Of a stretch of 64,000 bases of DNA, positions 11,309 through 22,065 are shown piece by piece. The position numbers were made by a program, and so were the translations under genes. The notes beneath the pieces were generated by a model. The model made no database searches, was not told where the DNA came from, and worked only from the letters and a program-made list of their open reading frames with translations. Positions within the stretch are counted from its first letter, which is position 1, and each line of letters begins with the position of its first letter. Source of the DNA: Linyphia triangularis (Eukaryota > Arthropoda > Arachnida > Araneae > Linyphiidae); contig OZ021730.1 in NCBI GenBank assembly GCA_963978545.1, positions 7,261,796 to 7,325,795 of the forward strand, given 5' to 3'.

Positions 11309-11488
11309 GCCAACCAAACGGTATAATGGTTAGCGTGCTAGCTTCTAGACCCCGATGTTGCGGGTTCGAGTCCCGTGTTAGGCATGGGTGTTTGTAAATG
11401 TATGTTGGCTTGTCTAATGACGAATGTTTCGGCGCATTATAGCCCTCGTGTTGCTGACGGCGCCAGATAATCTGAAAACAACCAACCA
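11309..11488 (+). mobile_element. tRNA-derived SINE copy 3
   Basis: Complete copy with A and B boxes and the GGCGCATTATAGCCC hairpin and ACAACCAACC tail. The 13-bp target duplication GCCACCGCTCAAA flanks it at 11296-11308 and 11489-11501. The upstream target context is GGTTT. Confidence 0.92.
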
Positions 11489-11501
11489 GCCACCGCTCAA
11501 A

Positions 11502-11792
11502 AGCCAAAATTTGGAACAAAAATCATAAAGTGATGGTTGAATTTTATAATATTACGCACGTTAATTGTGAATTTTATGCCCTAAAAATGGTATCTAAAGA
11601 TAGATGAGAATTTTCTACCATCCTGTTATAATCAAAATGTCATACGTTTTAGATGAATATTTCAAATTTTGGTTTTTATAATATTTTGTGCATATATCAA
11701 TGGCAAAATCCTGCAACCGTGCCAACCAATTTCGTATTCGGCTAGCAGACAACAGTGTGATGTCACTATTGACGTCACGTGCCCCTCGAGTA
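11502..11792. other. flank of the Harbinger element, no gene
   Basis: AT-rich, then a short GC-richer piece with a GACGTCAC motif just before the Harbinger left end. Nothing coding is recognised. Confidence 0.4.
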
Positions 11793-12008
11793 TTACAGCC
11801 CATTTACACAGACCAAAAGTGCTGCGCTGCGTTACGTTGCGCGTCTTAACGACTCTCGCAAGCGATCGCTGAGTTTCTAATGACCCGTATGTGACGAAAG
11901 AGTGACGTCAGTTACGAAAGCTTACGCCAGTTACGCTGCGATACGAAGAAGTTGCTACAATTCAACTTCTCGGTAGAAATCGCAATGCGTCGTTATCAAA
12001 ACTTCACT

Positions 12009-15000
12009 ATGGCAGACTCATGGGAAGTAGAAAAAAAAATTTATTACAGCTGTAGAAGGAATGCCTATATTATATGATCAACAGCGGAAGGATTTTAAAG
12101 ATCCATCAGCCAAGTATGCTGCGTGGAAAAGTATTGGAAATGAATTAGGATTAACAGGTATGTTTATTATTTAATGATTGTTATTGCAAGATCGATTTGT
12201 GTTTACTAATTTTCTAGAGTGTGTTCGCCGTGTATTTATTTAGCATAAAATATCTTTGTTCTATGCAGAAAGTGGGAGAAATAATGAAAAGATAGGACTG
12301 TACATTTATCATTTTCTTTTGCACATCAAAATTCTTATCTGATTCAAAAATTATATTAACTGGGGCTATTTGGTTATATTTTTGGATGACATTTGGTTTC
12401 GAAAATGTATTTGCATGTACTATGTTTTCCCAGAAAAATATTTGAAAGATGCAAGTGTTCTGATAGTTTGATTTAACATGCACTCATTAAAAAATATTAA
12501 AATATTTTCACTGTAGCGTACTTTTGCATCTGAAGTACACGTTTAAATGATGTGTAAATATATAACCAAGCCAAAATTGTGACATTCAACGCCTGAATGC
12601 AAACTGGTAAAACTTCCAAGTAGGGTACGAATTCCACACCAAGTTGTTTACATAAAATCGTGCCAAGTTATGGCAATCCATTGGCAGTTCACTTGATATT
12701 AAAAAAACTGGTGGATGTGATTTTTTGGCGAAAGTCACCTACGCGCAGAATCAACACCGTACTTGGAATTTTAACGCAAATTGTTAGTTTAGATATAGTC
12801 TGTTGCAAGAAGTGCAAATGATTTGAATGCTATTAGTTTGAATAAGTTATCGCTGCTGTATGGCGATTTCTACCTGGTATTCGTCTAAAGAAATGATATT
12901 GTATTATATTTTATCAATAGTCTACGCGACTACTACAATTTGTTGGTATTAATAGCCTTGGTGCAGAATCTCTCTAGAGTTAGTGAATGAGAACATGTAA
13001 TATAGGACATTTGACAATAATTTTCATTTGATAACCTGGAGTGCAACAACTTAATGTTCTAGACATTCACATTAAAAAGGAAACAAAATTTAAATATTGA
13101 ATAAAAAACGAAAAAATTATGATTTCCACATCACTTAAAGCATTTGTGAAATTGGAGTGCAAATTGCACCTTTGCATCCAATTATTTCAACTCCTGATAA
13201 AATTTGTTTACAGTTTTATTGTTACGAATTATGTTTAATTTCTGAAGAAACTTTACCATAAAAATAGTTTTTCGTTTGTAATTTTTCTTTTGTGTAATTA
13301 AATTATAGTAAAAGTGTATTGAAGACCATCCGCACTAAATTAACTACTAAGAGACAAATTTTATCCAAATTAATTCAGATCTTGAGACCGTACATGCACA
13401 GACATAATTGGATTTTATGTATACGTGGAGATGTAACTATTAGATACTAAAATATGATTTAGTTCCATTGTAATTATTGTAGAGATTCAACCCCAAAGGA
13501 ATAGGGATAGCCTGATATGGATGTTACTTCAATATTTTTGTTAGTTGATATTTAAAACTAAAAGTTACTTTAAAATTTTGTTTTTTGCAGTTGAAGAATG
13601 CATGAAACTTTGGAAAAAGATTCGAGATAAATATGTCAAGATAATGAAGCCATTGCCCAGTGGCAGCTCTGCAGAAAATGTATCCTCATGGGAATTATTT
13701 CCTTTTTTGCATTTTCTACGGCCATGTGTGAAGAGGAGAAAGTAAGAAATGTGTTTATATATTATAATTGAAATAGCAATTTTTGCAAATGTAGCAATTC
13801 TCTTGGGTCGTGGTCATAACAGATTGATTTCAAACAGATTTTGAAAATCTGCTGTAGTGGAGAGGGACATTAGCTGTATAATATTAGGGATTAGATAGTT
13901 TCATAGCCTGAGTAGTATTTTAAATATGGGAAAATAAACAGTGCAACGTAAACATACTTAAATGCTTCATGATTTTTCCACGAGAGTTCTGTAGGAATGT
14001 TTAATTCATATGAAATAAGAGAAAATGTATATAGACCTTAGTTTAGTTTTAAAAATGTTCATCAAACATTTTCAAAGCTTAATAAAATTACACAGCTATT
14101 CAGGTCTTATAGAATTATCTTAGAATGTGATAATGTCATTTAAAAAAAAATTAAATAGCTATGTAGTGTATTTTTTAAGTTCCTGTTTTTCAATTTCAGA
14201 ACTTTGGGCAATATAAAGCCCTTGGAGGTCGAATATTTCATCGATGCCAGCCAGTCATCCAATAACCAGCTGTTAGACAGCCAGGTGTCAGACTGTCAGC
14301 TGGTGGATGAAGTTGAAATCGAAGAAATGAATATTTCGGAAGGGGATGTACATTCAGCAGAAGTACCTCAGGATGATGCTTCTGAAGCATCACTGGGGTA
14401 CATATCAACCCCACAGATATTTACACCCAGTAAGTAATGCATATTTAAAATCATGTATTTTTATAACAATATATCTAATAATACATTCTCTTACATAAAT
14501 TCAAAATATCTTGCGCTTAGTTTATAGAATTTTTATAGATATAATACCACTAGACCTGAAAATTTAATTTTTCAGGTAGTGACCGGTAGACACTTAGTTT
14601 TGTAGCCACTTCATCGCTAGATTATTTTTAAAAACTATTTTGAAAAGGCAAGTCTGCACACGTGAATATGAAATTTCCAAAAAAGGAGGAAGATTTTTAT
14701 TGATTTGAAAATTTTATGGTCATTTCAGGATATTCGGTAAAAAAAATTGCAGGCTGAAAAAAGGAAAGTGGCTGGTTGATTAGTTTATTTAGTTGCCTCA
14801 TCACACCATTTAATCGACCTGTGATGAGTAGATATTTCCAGGTTTAGTTACCACTGTTAATCTTTTGCAGGAGTGTTTCAAGCTCGAAACAACAATCTAA
14901 AAATATGCTTCAAAATATAACATTTTGTTCAAATTTTCTTTAAAAAAATTAGCATTCACTAAGGAAAGATGGATTTGATTTTTTGATTAACCAGATGCTA

Positions 15001-15476
15001 GATAGTTTTCTCTTTCTGCAATGCTGAATTTAGGAAATGTTTTACCATGTTTAATATAACTGTTTAAAATGAAGAATCGCATAAAGGCTCTATACTTTAA
15101 CCAAAACAATACTTTAAGTTAGTATTGCAGAACCCTTGATTCTTATTCGAAGGTATGAGTTCCATAGTAGTAACTGCAACAAAAAAAGTACTTTATATGT
15201 TTTCTTTCAAGATATTGATGATTTTTTTTGTCAATCATTTCTGTAGGTTCTAACACAAAGAAAAAGAGGAAAGCCCCAGATGAGTTTGAAACGAGAATTC
15301 TGGAGGCATTAGAAAGAAAAAAAACGCCTTTACCACCACCAAATGCGAACCAGAATTTTTTGAACAGTTTATTGCCCTACTTGGAGGAACTCGCTCCTGC
15401 AGAATGTTTGTTGGCAAAACTAAAAATTCTAACTCTTCTGCATGAAATGAAATATGCTAATGTAACCCCTACCTAA
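12009..15476 (+). CDS. MADF-BESS accessory protein of the Harbinger element (4 exons, one frameshift)
   Basis: Proposed exons: 12009-12157, 13591-13740, 14200-14429 and 15247-15476; all junctions have GT/AG and the phases agree. The product starts MADSWEVEKK, then a MADF (Myb/SANT-like) DNA-binding domain: ITAVEGMPILYDQ, DFKDPSAKYAAWKSIGNELG and EECMKLWKKIRDKYVK. An acidic middle follows (exon 3), then a basic patch (KKKRKAP), then a C-terminal BESS motif (FLNSLLPYLEELAP...LLAKLKILTLLHEM). A nine-A run near 12031 puts the Met and the MADF domain in different frames; one base fewer would join them. Harbinger elements commonly encode a Myb/SANT-type partner that brings the transposase to the ends and into the nucleus. 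That is the inferred role. AATAAA follows at about 15529. Confidence 0.85.
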
Positions 15477-16424
15477 GTACAATTTTTTTTCGTGTTATTC
15501 TGTGTACTATAAGTTGTATATACTGTTAATAAAGGTTGCATATTTATAATTAGAAAGTCTTTTTATCACTCTTAAAGTGTTTTTCTATTTTTGATTGTAA
15601 ATGTAAGTTCATCTTTTCAAAGAACACACATTCTATTTTTAATACCCAACATTTCGTTACAGATTTGTATATTTTTTCCCACTAAAAATGTTTTACTGTC
15701 ATTCTTTATATTGTTTTGTATTGCAAGTCGTATTGTTTATATTTTGATAATTATTTATTTGCATTTTTTATAATTTCGTGGGACTGTACTCAGCAAATCA
15801 GTAATGTTCTATAACTATGTTTACATTTTAATACACTTATGTTTTTTAACGAATTATCAGTGGATTGCCTCTCTGTTAGAAATGATTTGCATTTTATTTT
15901 CAATGTAGGAAATATAAATTTAAAAAACACCCTAAAACTTATTATTTTCATATATGCAACATTTTAATATAAAGACTATATACAGCAAAATTGTAGGTCA
16001 GGAATTTTCCAAATATAAACATAATAAAGTGCCAATTTGAAGAAAAGGTCCTTATATATCTGAACCATATTTACCTTTTTCATAAAAAATGTGCTGGTTA
16101 AATTAAGAAATAAAATTTTGAAACATCTTTAAAATATAGATTTCATGAAACATAGTATTGAAATAATTAATATTTTTTGTTTTTCAAAAGTGTATCAAAT
16201 AAGATAAAAGCAAACACTATGAAGCTGTATTGTTTAATTCGATTTAAAGGAAACTGCTAAATAATTAAAAAGGTTGTCCCATTTTTTTGACAAAAAATTG
16301 TGTTAATATAATGAATTTTTATGTCATATTAGGTAAAAAATAGTTTTAAAAAAAGCTGTGAATACAAGCAATAACATTAACAAAAGAGAACGATATCGTC
16401 AACTCATTATGTAATTGTCTTAAA
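15477..16424. other. AT-rich spacer between the convergent Harbinger genes
   Basis: About 950 bp between the two stop codons, very AT-rich, with an AATAAA signal for the plus-strand gene. Presumably 3' UTRs. No further gene is supported. Confidence 0.6.
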
Positions 16425-17701
16425 TTATGTAAGATATTTCTTTACTGCTTTTTCCTGAAAGGGAACTGCCCCTGCAGGGGACACAAAGTAATCCCCCAAC
16501 TGTTCTCTCAAAGAAGCAACATGCTTTGTATAATTGTTTGATCCAAATCTTATTTTCCTTTGGTGAACTTGTGGCTGTTCAGTTCTCCATTTTCCATTTC
16601 TAAGTATCTGGCCGTCCTCGTCCACGGTATCTGCATATCCAGGGGGACAATATTTGTCACTTGCGCCTGCACTCATGCCTTCACTTCTCAAGAAGTTATG
16701 CAACACGCATGTTGCCAGTACCACAAAGTCTACTGTTTCAGGAGTCATTTCAATGACTCTGTGGTAAATGCGCCACCTGGCACACATAATGCCAAACGCA
16801 TTTTCAATCACCATCCTGGCACGTTTCAATCTATAATTGAAGATCAACTTTTTTTTTGATAACCCTGTGCCAGGATAGGGTCTTTGGATGTTAGTTAACA
16901 GAGGGAAAGCCTCGTCTGCCACCAACACATATGGAAATGGGGTGTTACTTCCAGGCAGAGGTGCCTCTGCTGGGAAATTCACAGTCTCTTTCTCAAGAGA
17001 CTCGCCAAAAGTGCTATTGGAAAGGGTTCCCCCATCACTGGCTTTCCCAAAGCCACCAACATCCACAGTTGTGAATCGATATGCCGCATCTGACACTCCC
17101 ATGAGTATAACTGAAAACTGCTTTTTGTAGTTGAAATAGAGTGATCCGCTGTTTGCAGGACACTTTATGACAATATGTTTGCCATCTATGGCTCCACAGC
17201 AATGTGGGAAGTTCCACCTTTCGTTGAACGCAGTTGCAATATTTCTCCACATCTCTGTCGTTGGCATTGGCATGTACATGGGACTTAGATTTTCCCACAG
17301 GGCTTCAGTTGTCTGCTTTATGATTTTGCACACAGTTGCTGGAGAACATCTATAGGCAAACCCCATCGACGAATACGAGTCGCCTGTGGCCAAAAATCTA
17401 ATTGTCAGCGACAGTCTTTCTGCTGCTCCCAATTCGTCCTTCCTCCAGTTTGTTTTCTGAGGTTCAATGCGAGGCCCAACGAAGTGCAGCAGTCGGTCCA
17501 TCTGCGACCTTGTCATTCTAAAATAGCTAAAATGGCATTCCTCAAACACCTCAGCCTTGGTACCAAACTATGGAAATCTCCCTGTTCAGATCTCTCTTGG
17601 TAAATACCTCTGACCCAAAACCGTCTCTCGGCTCTCCGTTTTCTATAACGATGATAGAGCAGAAGCAACATCAGATCGGTTTCTGACTCGTCATCTGACA
17701 T
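16425..17701 (-). pseudogene. PIF/Harbinger (HARBI1-type) DDE transposase, one frameshift
   Basis: Start Met at 17701 (MSDDESETDL), just after an acceptor (TTTTCAGGGAAAA). A GTAAGTACAG donor at about 18254 would supply a 5' UTR exon. The first ~50 codons are acidic then basic, and shift frame between about 17550 and 17570. The 374-codon main frame follows. It has a helix-turn-helix-like segment (SPATVCKIIKQ) and the DDE_4 nuclease core: D in GAIDGKHIVI, D in VLVADEAFPL, and E in ARMVIENAFG, with the conserved TCVLHNFLR block after it. All three catalytic acids are present. It would cut and integrate the element together with the MADF-BESS protein. Only the frameshift argues against function. 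Confidence 0.88.
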
Positions 17702-18818
17702 TTTTCCCTGAAAAAAAATAAGGTATAAGGTAAAATAAGGCAAAATTCGTAGTCCAAATAATGATTAACTTAAAAAAATTTAAAACAAAGATTTTACAAA
17801 ATTAAAGGAGAAAGGTTGTTCTGACTATGAAAAAGGCAGCCCTAGAGATTTAGATTTTAAAGAGGATTTTTAGGGTATAAGTTAATGATTTAAATCAGCG
17901 ATTTAAATAAATTGATTGAAATTATTTACACCCTGGTTTTTTAATGATATTTAACTTTTTTTTAAGACTGAAGTAAAAAATATTACAATTTTAGTTCACA
18001 AAATAGAAAATTAGTTGGACATAAGTTTTAGAATGGGTACCAAACTTGCATGCAGTAAAAATACAAACTAGTTACAAAAAAACACAAATTTTACAAAATT
18101 CATTTATTTAAAAATTATAAATATAACATATATTTTAATCCTAAAAAAACCATGAGGCCTATGCCGAAGAAATTTATTGCATTTTGGTGGTAATGAAAAA
18201 GAAAAACTTGCAAGTTAATTCTTTTGCGATTATATACTAAACAAAATAAAAACTGTACTTACTTCGAAAATGAGAAGGTCTTTTGAAGAGCTGAACTTCA
18301 CTGAATCTTTGGCAAGATTTAAAATTAAATGAACGAGAGGTACGACAGCGTTGCGTTGCGAGTTCTCGCGCAAACGAAATTCCTGTGTAAACGGGTTCCT
18401 TCGCAGAGGTGCGCGCGCGTCTTTGCAATAGCTTACGATTTGGTGTAAACAGATTACTCGTAGAGTGGCGTACTGTGACGCAGCGCAGCGCTTTTGGTCT
18501 GTGTAAATGGGCTGTTAGTGAGAGGCGCCTTGAATAATCGAGTGTCGCTAGTAAACGCCTTTTGATATAATCAACTCTTGGAACTAGCCCAACGTCATCC
18601 CGTCTCCTCCCTTGTCTCTGGAAATAAACTTTTGTTTTTTACTCATCCACGATTACTTACTTATAGCGGTCAACATCCAAGGTACCGTCATAAAAGTCGG
18701 CAGGATGTGATGTTTGTGGGAATTAGTTTAAATTAAAATTTCAAATTTAAAGACTTCGGATTTTACATTTAGACGTAGAGCCAAACATCATCGTAATCCT
18801 TCTAACATTCGCCAGATG

Positions 18819-20211
18819 TCAATCAAAGAGCGACGCGCTGCCACATAGTCTTCCAATGAACTTCTCCTTCAGGTAAAACAAAATATTCTCGCAGTTCGTC
18901 CTCACACACTTGGCAGAAAATGCATGGTTATGGCCAATTGCAGGAGCCAAAGGAAAGAAACTAGCCTTAGGCATGCCGTCCTCCCTCCAGGTACCATCTA
19001 TCATGTCATGGTTACCATTTTCCTCATCAGCAACCTCACAGTAGCGAGTTGATCGATTCAATAAAAAAAAATTGCAGCACGCAGTGCGGATAAAATTTTT
19101 GTAACACCATCCGGTGGCAGATTAATTGGCCATGATGCCAAACGCATTTTAAATCACTCTTCGAGCTCTCGATAGTCTAAAATTGAACACTCTGTTCAAT
19201 GCTGGTTGATTCTTGTGGGGGTAGGGCTTCATCATATAGGGCTAGAGCGCAAAAGCATCATCCGCCACAAAAACATAAGCACAGTTTTTTGTCCTGCCTA
19301 GTAGTGGGGAAGAGGACGGCAATTGTAGGGATCCATTTTCTAAGGCAGGAGATAGCGAGCAGTTGCCGAATACTCCACCATCTGACACTCGTCCATTGCA
19401 GCCAATGTTGCAGTACTGGAATTAGTAAGAAGCATCAGCAAACACCAAAAGAACAATGTTGTGGGAACCTTTATTATTAAAATGAATTCTCCCACAATTC
19501 TTTGGTGCTTGTATCACTACATGTTTTCCATCTAGTGTACCAAAACAATGGGGGAAATTCCATTGCTCGTTAAAATGGTTCGCCACAGCCACCCATTCTT
19601 CTTCTGTTGCAGGGGTCTGTAAAAACACCTTAATTTACGAAAAATAAATTTCAAATAATGCAGTACAGGATACCCTGAAAGTGGTTGATCAAATTTTTGA
19701 AAAAACATACCATGAATATGAGTTTTACATTTGGGATTAGACATAAGTTTTCTTTGAGGCTAGTTTTTAATGTCAGTTTTTAGTGTAGATTATTGAATAG
19801 CTAGTATTATATAATTTTCATACTTAAATATATACCGACACGATGCATATAGTACTACAAAAATAATATAACATTTATATATTACAATGATAAATACGAA
19901 AATAGTTATCTGATGCAAGAAAGCTAAGGGTAACAACCAATCTTTCTTTTGCAGAAATCGCTTATCGCATATTAGTTCTTTGCTTTGTAATCCTTAGATC
20001 TACAAAAAAGACAGTAATATTTCCAAGTTAGTTGCAGACATCCGTAGGAATTTTTTTAATTGATGCGGGTCTTCTACAGCTAATTCCTTTACAGTACTTT
20101 CGAACATACCCAATTGGAATCTCTTCAGTACCCAATTCCTTATCCAGCACTTTCTTTTTGCTTCACGTGATCTTTTATTTTTAATTGCTTTAGCGATGCA
20201 CAATTGTTGTG
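18819..20211 (-). pseudogene. second, decayed HARBI1-type transposase
   Basis: Pieces in order along the minus strand: an N-terminal segment at about 20190-20030 (KRSREAKRKCWIRNWVLKRF, then a helical leucine-rich part); a core piece at 19628-19430 (FNEQWNFPHCFGTLDGKHVV), carrying the first catalytic D; a middle piece around 19400-19200 (VSDGGVF, then VFVADDAFAL) with the second D; a broken NAFGIMA match near 19140; and a C-terminal piece at 19061-18830 (GTWREDG). Stops and frameshifts interrupt all joins. It differs strongly from the 16-17 kb transposase, so it belongs to another Harbinger family. Its upstream end is cut by the LINE 5' fragment at 20212. Confidence 0.8.
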
Positions 20212-20814
20212 CCCCTCGGAGGCTCACATTTTGTGAGTACGAGCTTGGCAAACCCGAGGTACCCTAGCATTTTTCTTTCCTTTTTTGCGAAGGCCCTACC
20301 ATTTATGTTGCTTTTATTGGTTGTTAATAATTTAAATGTTATTTTATTACGTTTGCCTAGTTTCTTTTTAATTTCCAAATTGTCTTGGGTTTTTGAGTTA
20401 GTTGTATATTATTCAGTTCAATAGTCTATTTCAGTTTGCCATTTGAAAGTTGTGTCTTAATTCCAATTATTTTGACATTTGATGCCAGGAGGAGGATAAC
20501 CATAAAACGAGACGGAAAAATAATTAACACAAAACACATAATTCTGACTTTTAATTCACCTACTCTCCCAAATAGAATAGAATAGCCGACCAAACGGTAT
20601 AGTGGTTAGCGTGCTGGCTTCTAGACCGGGAGGTTGCGGGTTCGAGTCCCGTGTAGGCATGGGTGTTTGTAAATGTATGTTGGTTTGTTAAATGACGAAA
20701 TGTTTCGGCGCGTTATAGTCCTCGTGTTGCTGACGGCGCCAGATAATCTGAATACAACCAACCCAAATAGAATAATAGCTGGTTATTTACACTGCCCTGT
20801 TCGCGACGAAATCT
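20212..20814 (+). mobile_element. LINE copy R2: intact 5' terminus, internally deleted, 3' lost
   Basis: The copy starts CCCCTCGGAGGCTCACATTT, the 5' terminal hairpin motif of the type II LINEs. It runs about 270 bp into the 5' UTR, then jumps to the ORF1 segment RRITIKRDGKIINTKHIILT (about 20491-20580). The SINE at 20585 splits that segment; it resumes as AGYLHCPVRD and stops where the Harbinger derivative begins (TAA|CAGCC at 20815-20818). The Harbinger derivative therefore appears to have inserted into R2. Confidence 0.8.
20585..20761 (+). mobile_element. tRNA-derived SINE copy 4
   Basis: Complete A/B box head and LINE-like tail (ending ACAACCAACC) inserted in LINE R2. CCCAAATAGAATA (20567-20579) is repeated after the tail as CCAAATAGAATA, giving a target duplication. 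A few extra bases (GAATA) separate the left duplication from the head. Confidence 0.9.
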
Positions 20815-20817
20815 TAA

Positions 20818-22065
20818 CAGCCAATTTACACAGACCAAAAGCGCTGCGTCACGGTACGCCACTCTACGAGTAATCTGTTTACACCACATCGTAAGCTATT
20901 GCAAAGACGCGCGCGCACCTCTGCGTAGGAACCTGTTTACACAGGAATTTCGTTTGCGCGGGAACTCTCAACGCAACGCTCTCCATTCCAGATTCTACCT
21001 CTGTCGTAGCGCTCGTTCATTTAATTTTAATTCTTGCCAAAGATTCAGTCAAGTTCAGCTTTTCTAAAGACCTTCTCATTTTCGAAGTAAGTACAGTTTT
21101 TATTTTGTTTAGTATATAATCGCAAAAGAATTAAACTTGTAAGTTTTTCTTTTTCATTACCACCAAAATGCAAAAAATTTCTTCGACATAGGCCTCGTGG
21201 TTTTTTTTTTAAGATTAAAATATATTTTATATTATTTTTAAATGAATTTTGTAAAATTTTTCTATTTTTGTAACTAGTTTGTATTTTTACTGTATGCAAG
21301 TTTGGTACACATTCTAAAACTTATACTATATCCATTCTTCAGTTCTAAAACTTATGTCCAACTAATTTTCTATTTTGTGAACTGAAATTGTAATATTAAA
21401 TCACAGCCACCAGTTTTTTTTAATATCAAGTGAACTGCTGATGGATTGCCTTAACTTGGCACGATTTTATGTAAATAACTGGGTGTGGAATTCGTACCCT
21501 ACTTGGAATTTTTACCAGTTTGCATTCAGGCGTTGAATGTCAAAATTTTGGCTTGTTTTTATATTTACACATCATTTAAATGTGTACTTCAGATGCAAAG
21601 GTACGTTTCAGTGAAAATATTTTAATATTTTTTAATGAGTGCATGATAAATCAAACTGTATCAGAACATTTGTATCTTTCAAATATTTTTTTGAGAAAAC
21701 ATAGTACATGCAAATACATTTTCGAAACCAAATGTCATCCAAAAATATAACCAAATAGCCCCAGTTAATATAATTTTTGCATCAGCTAAGAATTTTGATG
21801 TGCAAAAGAAAATGATAAATTTATAGTCCTTTCTTTTCATACTTTTTTTTTTATCTACTTACTGTGTTTATGGGTTTTTATTTATCCCACTTTCTGCATA
21901 CAACAAAGATATTTTATGCTAAATAAATACGCGGCGAACACACTCTAGAAAATTAGTAAACACAAATCGATCTTGCATAACAATCATTAAAAAATAAACA
22001 TACCTGTTAATCCTAATTTATTTCCAATACTTTCCAGGCAGCATACTTCGCTGTTTGATCTTTGA
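20818..22065 (-). mobile_element. inverted, internally deleted Harbinger derivative
   Basis: From CAGCCAATTTACACAGACC at 20818 to about 21400 this matches the reverse complement of the right end of the full element (18514 down to about 17970), including the GTAAGTACAG donor. It then jumps to the reverse complement of about 12730-12113, ending inside MADF exon 1 (GGATTAACAG donor junction). About 5.2 kb of the parent is missing between. The far terminal repeat is also absent; instead the sequence continues directly into the hAT-like gene at about 22065. A TAA triplet precedes the retained end. Confidence 0.85.

Larger units (their letters stand above)
11796..18514. mobile_element. full-length two-gene PIF/Harbinger DNA transposon
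   Basis: The ends are inverted repeats starting CAGCCCATTTACACAGACC and extending through the GCGCTGCG subterminal block. They are flanked by TTA at 11793-11795 and 18515-18517, the 3-bp duplication expected of PIF/Harbinger. Inside the 6,719 bp lie a plus-strand MADF-BESS gene and a minus-strand DDE transposase gene that converge at 15.5-16.4 kb. Each probably starts from a promoter near its own end. Both have one apparent single-base frameshift, so this copy is recently dead or contains sequencing errors. Its inverted, internally deleted relative is at 20.8-22.1 kb. Confidence 0.92.
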
